Source: Clostridia bacterium
Lineage (GTDB): Bacteria; Bacillota; Clostridia; Oscillospirales; CAG-272
Assembly: GCA_017453205.1 (NCBI GenBank)
Contig: JAFTKO010000032.1
Span: forward strand, 1 to 64,000
Length of the DNA stretch: 64,000 bases
Direction of reading: 5' to 3'
Position 1 is the stretch's first letter. Each line of letters begins with the position of its first letter. Under the pieces are notes generated by a model. That model saw only the letters and a program-made list of their open reading frames with translations. It did not search any database and was not told the origin of the DNA. The position numbers and the translations under genes were made by a program. Below are positions 56,824 to 64,000 of the stretch, one piece after another.

Positions 56824-58785
56824 ATGAAAAAGTTTATCTCGTGTTTACTGACTTTCGTATTGATCCTTTCTCTCATGGCACCTCTCTCCCTCTGCGTAAG
56901 CGCAGAAGTAACGGCATTGAGCCAAGACTCTGACGGCTATTATTTGATCAATAACGAAGAAGAGCTTTGGTTTTTTCAAAACAATTTCGCAACCTTTGCA
57001 AGCGCAAATATTAAGCTGGTAAATGACATTACCATCACTTCGGAGGATCAATGGACTCCTTCCACAACGGCGTTCACGGGAATTTTTGACGGTCAAGGTC
57101 ATACTATTAGCGGCTTAACAAGAACAAGCGGATTTGGCAATAACTTTGGTTTCTTTTCTCAAACCGGTACTGCAACAATTAAAAATCTGAAATTGGTTTT
57201 GAGTAAGTGGATAAACAATAGTCCTTTGGGGGCTTTGGTTGGCTACCAAGCTTCAGGTACGCTTACCATTGACAATGTTCATGTTACTGCTAATTCGGGG
57301 TTTTATCAGAGTCAAAACAAAGCCACCGGCGGTTTGGTTGGTGCAGTAAACTCATCATGTACAACTCAAATTACAAATAGTAGCTTTAACGGTGCAATTA
57401 CCGGTGCAGGTAAACCAGTTGGCGGTTTAGTCGGTAACACTTACAGTGCGCTCACAGTTCAGAATTGCAGTGTAAACGGTAGTATTACCAGCAGTGCGGC
57501 AAATATAGCCGGTATCATTGGATTTGCACAGAACGGTGCATTGAAAATTGAAAATACGGATGTAAACATGAATATTACCTCCAACGGTAGTTTAACCGGA
57601 GCAAGTGGCGGTTTGATTGGTCAAGCCCACTCTGTCGCTTCTGTGACTGTCGATAAGGTATCTTACAACGGAACGATCTCCGCAACAGGTGAAGGCATTG
57701 GCGCTATTATTGGATGGAATAACCCTTCCGGAGCGACAACCATTTCAAATGTTTTTGTTAGCGGTGAATCCATTTCTGCTTATAGAGCAGCCGGCGGCGT
57801 GATTGGTTATCAAGCGGCAGGTACCGGTGTTGCAATTTCCAATGCGTATGTATCCACCACGGCAATTACCGCGACAAACAGTAGTACCCGTCCCGGTGTG
57901 GGTGGCTTAATTGGTAATTCACAGGTAGATGCAACATTGACAGATTGTGTTGTTACTACAGATATCACCGGTAATACCAATAACGGCGGCTTGATCGGTA
58001 CGATTGCGAATAAGAGTGTTACTGCCACTCGTTGTGTGTTTACAGGTTCTCTTAACGAAAATGGCTCGGGTGCTGCAACCGGTGCTTTGATCGGCGATGC
58101 TACAAATGCAACATTGATTGAATGTGTAACGATTGCAACGCTTTATGCCGCTGGTGCTGAGTACACTACTTTGCCTGTCGTTAATTCGGTAAGCGGAACC
58201 CTTTCTGTAACCGATTGTTACTATGATTCGACCAAGACAGCAGCATTGACAAATGCAACCGACATCAAAGATCTTCCTCTTAACAGCGCTAACGGCGCAA
58301 AGAATCTGTCCGCGCTCTTTGACGAGGACAGCTGCGCAAACTGGACCATCACCGACAGTTGCCCCATGCCCACTGCGGCACTAAAGGGCTGCAACGTGGC
58401 AAATCTCGAAATGCTTGCATTCCAAACCAAGCCGGAACAACCGGTAACGGGCGAATATGACATTCGTTTTGTTGGCTTTATCAACAGCACGGATTACAAA
58501 GAGGCAGGCGTCATCGTGAAAATCGGTGATAAGGAAGCAAAGCTTGCCGCAACGCACGTTTACAATTCCATTAACGAGAAGCTTGGGGACACAACCGCCT
58601 CTTCCGACATTACCGACTACGGCTACCAAACCGGAGACGGTCATTTTCTCGCGATCGTTCTTAAGGGCGTTCCCGCAAGCGTAACCGAGTTTACCGTTAC
58701 CCCGTATGTTGTCACCAATGATGACATTACCGTTTACGGCGTATCCGGCACGGCAGCTGTAACCGTTGCCACTGTAACCGAATAA
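56824..58785 (+). CDS. GLUG-repeat exported protein with C-terminal beta domain
   Basis: Start ATG 56824 was chosen over ATG 56806 because GGAGG (56808-56812) lies between them and a clean signal peptide begins at MKKFISCLLTFVLILSLMAP. The 653-residue protein has GLUG repeats (about 110-460: LGALVGYQASGTLTIDNVHV, VGGLVGNTYSALTVQNCSVN, VGGLIGNSQVDATLTDCVVT). A C-terminal domain of about 105 residues reads YDIRFVGFINSTDYKEAGVI, AATHVYNSINEKLG and FLAIVLKGVPASVTEFTVTP. No anchor is visible, so it may be secreted. The same C-terminal domain is found in the gene at 61781. Confidence 0.87.
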   Translation: MKKFISCLLTFVLILSLMAPLSLCVSAEVTALSQDSDGYYLINNEEELWFFQNNFATFASANIKLVNDITITSEDQWTPSTTAFTGIFDGQGHTISGLTRTSGFGNNFGFFSQTGTATIKNLKLVLSKWINNSPLGALVGYQASGTLTIDNVHVTANSGFYQSQNKATGGLVGAVNSSCTTQITNSSFNGAITGAGKPVGGLVGNTYSALTVQNCSVNGSITSSAANIAGIIGFAQNGALKIENTDVNMNITSNGSLTGASGGLIGQAHSVASVTVDKVSYNGTISATGEGIGAIIGWNNPSGATTISNVFVSGESISAYRAAGGVIGYQAAGTGVAISNAYVSTTAITATNSSTRPGVGGLIGNSQVDATLTDCVVTTDITGNTNNGGLIGTIANKSVTATRCVFTGSLNENGSGAATGALIGDATNATLIECVTIATLYAAGAEYTTLPVVNSVSGTLSVTDCYYDSTKTAALTNATDIKDLPLNSANGAKNLSALFDEDSCANWTITDSCPMPTAALKGCNVANLEMLAFQTKPEQPVTGEYDIRFVGFINSTDYKEAGVIVKIGDKEAKLAATHVYNSINEKLGDTTASSDITDYGYQTGDGHFLAIVLKGVPASVTEFTVTPYVVTNDDITVYGVSGTAAVTVATVTE

Positions 58786-58800
58786 GGAGGATTTGTGAAA

Positions 58801-58938
58801 ATGAAAAAATATGTATCTGCTTTTGTTGAAATCGTTTCTCTTGAAGAATCCGACGTGATCGTGACCTCGACTCCCGTTCTCTTTAGCGGTAGTGCCGACG
58901 GTGACGAGTTTGTATACGATGAAGTTTTTAAGGCATAA
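58801..58938 (+). CDS. 45-residue acidic peptide
   Basis: GGAGG (58786-58790) precedes ATG 58801, 15 bases after the GLUG gene, so it is probably made from the same mRNA. The sequence begins MKKYVSAFVEIVSLEESDVI and contains VTSTPVLFSGSADGDEF. Short proteins starting KKY-x-P/A-x-x-E-I-x with a DVI-x-TS centre are, from memory, frequent in Clostridia, often near exported proteins, and have no known role. It has no signal peptide. Confidence 0.6.
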   Translation: MKKYVSAFVEIVSLEESDVIVTSTPVLFSGSADGDEFVYDEVFKA

Positions 58939-59068
58939 TCCTTGTTCCTGAGCTACAGGGCGGTTGACCGCAGACAGGTTGTAACATTTCTTACAATTCG
59001 CCGGCAGTACAACCGCCCTTTTGCGCATTACCGTTGTATCATCGATTTTTCCGATTTTATTAAAATTT

Positions 59069-59097
59069 TTGACTTTACAAGCTTTTTTTGATATAAT
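59069..59097 (+). promoter_or_regulatory. promoter of the AraC-MBL operon
   Basis: TTGACT and TATAAT are separated by 17 bases, 30 bases before the AraC start codon. Confidence 0.85.
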
Positions 59098-59126
59098 AGA
59101 GATACCATAAAATAAGGAGATTCTCT

Positions 59127-59978
59127 ATGAAATATTTTAATTTTGATTTGAACAAAGAACTTGATTTTTACGCTTACCGCGAAACCTCCGACCATGGCGG
59201 TAAAATGAAGCATTCCGAAATGCACACCTTTTGGGAAATCTATTTTTGCCTTTCTCACGCTTCACAGGTGATGCACATCAACGGGCATGAGTTTTCCAGC
59301 AATCAGCCTTGCATTGCTATCAGCGCGCCCTTTTCGGTACACGATATGAACGTATACGATTGTACGGATTATGACCGTTACGTGATCTATTTTCGCAAAA
59401 CGTTCTTCCAAAAAGCACAGTTGGATATTCGTCACTATGGCAATACTGTTTTTTTGCTGACCGACGAGCAGGCAAAGGAGCTGCAGTGTTGGATCTCGTT
59501 GATCGATTGCCACCGCGAGCGTAATGTGTTTGCACGAAAGGAATCCAATCGCTTGTCGCACACGGAATGTGTGAGCATGATGAGCGGATTTTTTGCTACG
59601 CTTGACCGTCTGAAGCCGGAAAAACTGTCATTTCCGTATTCTCCCGAAATCTCTTACGTCGCCGACGTTTTAAAATATATTTATGAAAATCTGAGCGGAG
59701 ATCTAAGCGCTGTTGCGATTGCAAAAAAATTCAATATCAGCCGCAGCAAGCTTGACCGTGATGTAAAAAACTATTGCAATCAAAATTTGCACGAGCTGGT
59801 GGTAAGGGTGCGTCTCAGCTATGCACTTGATATGCTGCGTAATACCGACTATCCCATCTCTAAGCTTGCGGAGAGCTGCGGCTTAAATAACGAAATTTAC
59901 TTTTATTCCTTTATCAAAAAGCACACGGGTAAAAATCCGTCAAGCTTTCGACAATCCTCAAAAGAAAGAAAGGTTTGA
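59127..59978 (+). CDS. AraC-family transcription regulator
   Basis: The 283-residue protein has a cupin-like ligand domain (SDHGGKMKHSEMHTFWEIYF, INGHEFSSNQPCIAISAPFS) and a C-terminal pair of helix-turn-helices (YIYENLSGDLSAVAIAKKFN, ISKLAESCGLNNEIYFYSFI, then KKHTGKNPSSFR). AAGGAGA precedes ATG 59127. Such proteins sense sugars or metabolites and control neighbouring genes, here probably the MBL lipoprotein and GLUG-MBL genes that follow. Confidence 0.93.
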   Translation: MKYFNFDLNKELDFYAYRETSDHGGKMKHSEMHTFWEIYFCLSHASQVMHINGHEFSSNQPCIAISAPFSVHDMNVYDCTDYDRYVIYFRKTFFQKAQLDIRHYGNTVFLLTDEQAKELQCWISLIDCHRERNVFARKESNRLSHTECVSMMSGFFATLDRLKPEKLSFPYSPEISYVADVLKYIYENLSGDLSAVAIAKKFNISRSKLDRDVKNYCNQNLHELVVRVRLSYALDMLRNTDYPISKLAESCGLNNEIYFYSFIKKHTGKNPSSFRQSSKERKV

Positions 59979-59980
59979 TT

Positions 59981-61768
59981 ATGAAAAACATTTTGGCACG
60001 GCTTGCACTTTTATTGACATTATGTCTGACCGTTACCTCCGTTATGATCTCGTGTCATTCGGGCGACTCCAAGCCAAATGGCACGACCGATGGCGGCGCG
60101 ACCGAAAACGGGATGGTTGAAACGGAGAATTCCGAAACCGAGAGCGAAACTCTACCGCAGGACGAGACGCCCCGGCTTCCTACCAACAACGAAACCGTCC
60201 TCAACCTTGCACTTGACGGAGATACGCCCTATACGATCCTTTATTCCCGCAAGAGCGGTTCTTGGTGTTCGGACGCGGCGTATGACCTTGCCGACCGGCT
60301 GGAGGAGCTTGTGGGGGACAAGAATGTGACGGTTATGAGCGATCGTTATTACGCGACCAAGGAGACCGAGAGCAAGCTGATCTTTGTCGGCAATTCCACG
60401 GCGCCGGAAGCCGAGAATTTTGCCAATGCCGTTGGCTACGGCGAGTATGGCTACTATGCGGCAGGGGAACGGATTTGCATTTTGGGATGGACGTCCGAAA
60501 CGCTGAGCGCCGCAATGGACGATTTTTGCGACCTGTTGGCAGACCACGTAACCGAAGCGGACGGCAAAAAATCGATCTCCCTGCAAATCGAAGCTCCCGT
60601 GATCAACGCTAAGAAAAATTTTGATGTAAACGTGGAAAAGCTTGCGGATTCCACCGATGCGTATACGCTTGCCAACAACAATATTCTGGTGCTTGCCAAC
60701 AACGGCACGGCAGAGGCGTTCCACGCTTATGCCGCCAAGCTGGAGCAAAAGGGGTATACCAAAACAATGGAGAATACCATTGGCTCTAACCTCTACCGCG
60801 CATACAAAAATGATACGTATGCAGTTTACGTTTACTATACCGCTGCGGAGAATATGATCCGCATGGTTGGTGCAACGCTGACGAATGCCCGTCAGCCCGT
60901 GTTCGGGGAGGCTTCTGCCGACGGAACGGTTTCCGCAAAATTGGCGGTCATCAACATGGATTACGACGGTCAGGCCTCTAAGGACAACGGCATGGGCTTG
61001 GTCTTTACACTGGACGACGGCAGCTATCTGATATACGATAGCGGCTACAACGCCAACGATGCGAAAACGCTTTACAATTATCTCAAAGACAACAACAAAC
61101 GTACCGATGGTAAGATTGTGATCGAGGGATGGTTTGTAACACACGGTCACGAGGATCACTACGGCGCGCTGGAGCAGTTTTCGTCGCTTTACAGCACGAA
61201 AGTGACCGTAAAGACCTTCTATTTCAACCCCGTAACGTGGGCGAGCGAGACCGACACGATGCTGACGCTCGGAAACACCTTAAAACGCAAATTTGACGGT
61301 TGTACGCTTGCCACACCACACACGGGTATGAAGCTTCAGATCCGCAATGCAACCGTTGAGGTACTTTACACGCACGAGGACAGAATGCCGAATGCCATCA
61401 ACAGCCTAAACGACGCCAGCGTGGTATCCCGCGTAACGGTGGGGGAGAAAACCGTATTGATCACGGGGGACATTCAACAGACCTTCGCATCGGATATTCT
61501 GGTCAAAAATTTTGGCTCGTATCTCAAGAGTGACGTTTTTCAAGTGCCTCACCACGGCGACAGCGGCGGAACCAAGGCGCTGTATGCGCTGGTCGATCCC
61601 ACCGCAGTGATCTATACCACCGCACAAAACAAGTTTGAGGAGCGCAAGCTGGCAAGCTGGCCGCCGCACAATATCCCCGCTCCCAACTACTATCTACTCA
61701 ACGAATTGCACGTCAAGGACGTTTATGTGGCTGACGGCTACGTGAAAGAGATCGACTTGACAAAATAA
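59981..61768 (+). CDS. lipoprotein with metallo-beta-lactamase-fold domain
   Basis: ATG 59981 lies two bases after the AraC stop. The 595-residue protein has lipobox MISC (Cys25), a Thr/Glu linker, and residues 70-200 that resemble the N-terminal domain of glycoside hydrolases (YTILYSRKSGSWCSDAAYDL, ILGWTSETLSAAMDDFCDLL). The C-terminal half is an MBL domain of the ComEC/Rec2 type with His388-Gly-His390-Glu-Asp392-His393 (WFVTHGHEDHYGALEQF), LITGDIQQ and VFQVPHHGDSGGTKALY. All metal ligands appear present, so a phosphodiester or phosphoester hydrolase outside the cell is likely. The substrate is unknown. Confidence 0.85.
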   Translation: MKNILARLALLLTLCLTVTSVMISCHSGDSKPNGTTDGGATENGMVETENSETESETLPQDETPRLPTNNETVLNLALDGDTPYTILYSRKSGSWCSDAAYDLADRLEELVGDKNVTVMSDRYYATKETESKLIFVGNSTAPEAENFANAVGYGEYGYYAAGERICILGWTSETLSAAMDDFCDLLADHVTEADGKKSISLQIEAPVINAKKNFDVNVEKLADSTDAYTLANNNILVLANNGTAEAFHAYAAKLEQKGYTKTMENTIGSNLYRAYKNDTYAVYVYYTAAENMIRMVGATLTNARQPVFGEASADGTVSAKLAVINMDYDGQASKDNGMGLVFTLDDGSYLIYDSGYNANDAKTLYNYLKDNNKRTDGKIVIEGWFVTHGHEDHYGALEQFSSLYSTKVTVKTFYFNPVTWASETDTMLTLGNTLKRKFDGCTLATPHTGMKLQIRNATVEVLYTHEDRMPNAINSLNDASVVSRVTVGEKTVLITGDIQQTFASDILVKNFGSYLKSDVFQVPHHGDSGGTKALYALVDPTAVIYTTAQNKFEERKLASWPPHNIPAPNYYLLNELHVKDVYVADGYVKEIDLTK

Positions 61769-61780
61769 TGAGGTGAAACG

Positions 61781-64000
61781 ATGAAACAATTGATTTCGGT
61801 CATTCTGACGTTAAGTATGCTGTTTACACTCGTCTTGCCCTTATGCTTCTCCGCAAGCGCGGAGGGAGACGTGGCAGAGATCGGAACAGCAGCCGAGCTG
61901 ATCGCCTTTGGTAAAAATCTCGGCTCTTACAGCGGCAAGACCGTAAAGCTGACCGCCGATATCGATATGAGCGGACAAATGTGGAGTCCCACGGGCACGG
62001 CTTTTGCGGGAACGCTTGACGGAAACGGACACAAAATCAGCAATCTCACAGCGGCAACTACGGGAAACTACAATTACGGCTTTATCCCCAACACCACCGC
62101 AGGGGCGGCGATATGCAACTTGACCTTTGAGGGGATCGAGATCTCTCATAGCGGTACAAGCGGTGTTTTGGGCGGCTTGATCGGCTATCATAATTCGGGA
62201 TCGCTGACCGTACAAAACGTACATCTTCAAAATGCAGAGCTTACCTGCACCAACAAGGGCGCGGGGGGCTTGATCGGTGCGGTCGGTGTTGCCGACGTAA
62301 CGGTTTCTCGTTGCAGCTTTGACGGAACGGTGAGCGGAAAGGCGCAAACAGGCGGTATTGTTGGCAATACCTACGGTGCGTTGACGATCGATGGTTGCAA
62401 CCTAAAAGGGGAGATTATCGGCACAGAGCAGGTTGGCGGCTTGATCGGTGCAAGAAATTACACCACTGATCTGCAGGAGCTGAATCTGCTGGATTGTGTG
62501 ATGACTGCAACCGTTAGCGGCACTGCCTACAGCGGCGGTTTGGTAGGAAAAAGTCAGGCTATTATCAAGGCTGTACGCTGCGTAGTAACGTTGGACGCAA
62601 CAACCGCCAATACGGGTGCTTTTGTGGGTTACGCCGAGCAAAACGTGATCATGAAGGAGTGCTTTACCACGGCAATTGCGAGTACCGCTGTCAACGCGGT
62701 CAATTTGGCTGACGGAAAAACACTGGAAGCGATTGATTGCTATTTGGTTGAAGACACAAACGTTTCTTTTGATAACAAAACGTCAACCTCCAATATCATC
62801 AGCGTCACAAAGGATCATCTTTCAGATATCACCGATACGGAAATTTCCGAGCTTGATCTGACGGGAGACTGGACGGTGACCGACGGCATCATTCTTCCTA
62901 CGGGCGGTGCGCAAAAGGATGCATCTGTTTCCATGTTGGGCTATCAAACGCGCGATAACGGCACCGCGTATGACATTCGTTTTTGCGCGTATATCAACGA
63001 TACCGATTATCGGGGAGCGGGGATGCTGATTAGTCTGGACGGCGGCACACCCGTGGAGCTTGCGGCAACGCACGTCTACGAATCCATAAACGAAACGCTT
63101 GGCAACAGCGCGAGCGCATTGTCAGTCAAAAAGCATTACGGATATGCAAGCGGATATTTTATGGCGATCGTCATCAAGGGCGTGCCGAGCAACGAGGCGC
63201 ACGCCTTTTCCGCAGTACCGTTCGTGGACACCAACGAGGGTGTCCGCGTGTACGGATTTTCCGGAAATACGATTCTTTTGGGAGAGGATAGCAACGATTT
63301 CGGTGCGCAAATACTTTCCGTGCTTGGATTGGATTCTTCTACTGCCGTTACGCCGTTGGCGAATGGGAACGTGGAGATCGTGACCGCCGCGTCGATGGAC
63401 GCCTTATCGGAAAAGCTTAGCGGCTACACGCTTGTGATAAGTAACGTCATCGGTGAGAACGAGTATCACGCGTATACGAACGATCAATATATGATCTATA
63501 TGTACACAGCAGATGGCACTACCCGTGTGATTGCTTCCCACATAGAGGACGCTCACCTGCCCGAGAATTTTGGTGCGCAGGCGGTCGGTGGAACGAACGA
63601 TCCCAAGCTCGCGATCTTGAATATGGACTATGCGAATCAGCCTGCACAGGATAACGGTATGGGCTTGATCTTTACGCTTGACGACGGCAGTTATCTGATC
63701 TATGACAGTGGCTACAACGCAAACGACGCGGTGAATCTCTATAATTATCTTGCGGCGAACAATCAACGCAAGGATGGAAAGATTGTGATTGAGGGGTGGT
63801 TCATCACGCACGGGCATGACGATCACTACGGTGGACTTGCGCAATTTATGACGCTTTACAATGACAAGATAACGGTAACCGGCTTTTATTACAATCCCGT
63901 GATCAATGCGGAAGAGAGCGATCCCTTGGTAACGTTGGGAAGCGAGTTGGCAAAGAATTTTGCAGGAAGCCGACTTTATACCGTACACACGGGAATGAAG
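61781..64000 (+). CDS. GLUG-repeat protein fused to an MBL-fold domain (3' end outside window)
   Basis: The frame is open from ATG 61781 (after GAGGTGAAACG) to the window end, 740 residues. Signal peptide, GLUG repeats (about 120-290: LGGLIGYHNSGSLTVQNVHL, TGGIVGNTYGALTIDGCNLK, VGGLIGARNYTTDLQELNLL), the YDIRFCAYINDTDYRGAGML beta domain shared with the gene at 56824, a linker domain, and an MBL domain with His677-Gly-His679-Asp-Asp681-His682. The MBL part is clearly homologous to the preceding lipoprotein (GMGLIFTLDDGSYLIYDSGY is nearly the same in both). This fusion links the GLUG and MBL halves of the locus in one chain. The missing C terminus should hold the remaining ligands. Confidence 0.88.
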   Translation, partial: MKQLISVILTLSMLFTLVLPLCFSASAEGDVAEIGTAAELIAFGKNLGSYSGKTVKLTADIDMSGQMWSPTGTAFAGTLDGNGHKISNLTAATTGNYNYGFIPNTTAGAAICNLTFEGIEISHSGTSGVLGGLIGYHNSGSLTVQNVHLQNAELTCTNKGAGGLIGAVGVADVTVSRCSFDGTVSGKAQTGGIVGNTYGALTIDGCNLKGEIIGTEQVGGLIGARNYTTDLQELNLLDCVMTATVSGTAYSGGLVGKSQAIIKAVRCVVTLDATTANTGAFVGYAEQNVIMKECFTTAIASTAVNAVNLADGKTLEAIDCYLVEDTNVSFDNKTSTSNIISVTKDHLSDITDTEISELDLTGDWTVTDGIILPTGGAQKDASVSMLGYQTRDNGTAYDIRFCAYINDTDYRGAGMLISLDGGTPVELAATHVYESINETLGNSASALSVKKHYGYASGYFMAIVIKGVPSNEAHAFSAVPFVDTNEGVRVYGFSGNTILLGEDSNDFGAQILSVLGLDSSTAVTPLANGNVEIVTAASMDALSEKLSGYTLVISNVIGENEYHAYTNDQYMIYMYTADGTTRVIASHIEDAHLPENFGAQAVGGTNDPKLAILNMDYANQPAQDNGMGLIFTLDDGSYLIYDSGYNANDAVNLYNYLAANNQRKDGKIVIEGWFITHGHDDHYGGLAQFMTLYNDKITVTGFYYNPVINAEESDPLVTLGSELAKNFAGSRLYTVHTGMK

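Overview
The window looks like a chromosomal segment from an anaerobic, probably gut-associated member of the Clostridia (Bacillota). The reasons are a one-subunit pyruvate:ferredoxin oxidoreductase, a flavin reductase-rubredoxin fusion, spore-lineage genes (spmA, spmB, a SpoIVFB-like protease, an AbrB/SpoVT-like regulator), RNase J, HPr kinase, an rplM-rpsI operon, and many large exported proteins with InlB, BspA-type leucine-rich and GLUG repeats. Species cannot be fixed from the sequence. No rRNA, tRNA or CRISPR array was seen.

1-14.7 kb: the end of an FtsX-type permease, a methyltransferase and a 39-residue membrane peptide close at a terminator. A consensus promoter (1621-1649) then starts a roughly 290-nt leader holding at least eight short hairpins. 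It leads into two consecutive ATPase-permease (FtsX) fusions, a 1012-residue InlB/LRR lipoprotein, a 1253-residue InlB-repeat lipoprotein and a membrane-anchored protein with a NEAT-like domain. This could be one surface or transport system.

14.8-20.1 kb: a gene graveyard. Fragments of a DtxR/MntR regulator, a sigma-like gene, an Ig-like protein, a GH94 phosphorylase, a glycosidase-like protein and an EamA transporter are fused end to end with stops, frameshifts and deletions. Only a 192-residue membrane protein is intact.

20.2-52.3 kb: mostly ordinary core genome. It holds two HAD phosphatases, a Rieske-type FAD oxidoreductase, nifJ, a radical SAM enzyme, an MscS channel, a CpXC zinc protein, two foldase-like proteins, RNase J, spmAB, an AbrB-type regulator, an S2P protease, the rubredoxin fusion, hprK, a flotillin, a BspA-type LRR protein, a PsbP-like lipoprotein, a cysteine desulfurase, an XRE regulator with paired palindromes, an ABC exporter with its DUF1854 partner, rplM-rpsI, and a Phd/RelE-type toxin-antitoxin pair.

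52.6-64 kb: an accessory exported-protein locus. It has a solute-binding lipoprotein, two GLUG-repeat proteins separated by a 234-bp MITE with an 11-bp direct repeat, a 45-residue peptide, an AraC regulator, a metallo-beta-lactamase-fold lipoprotein, and a GLUG protein fused to a second copy of the same MBL domain that runs off the window end. The last three genes appear to form one operon starting at the AraC promoter.
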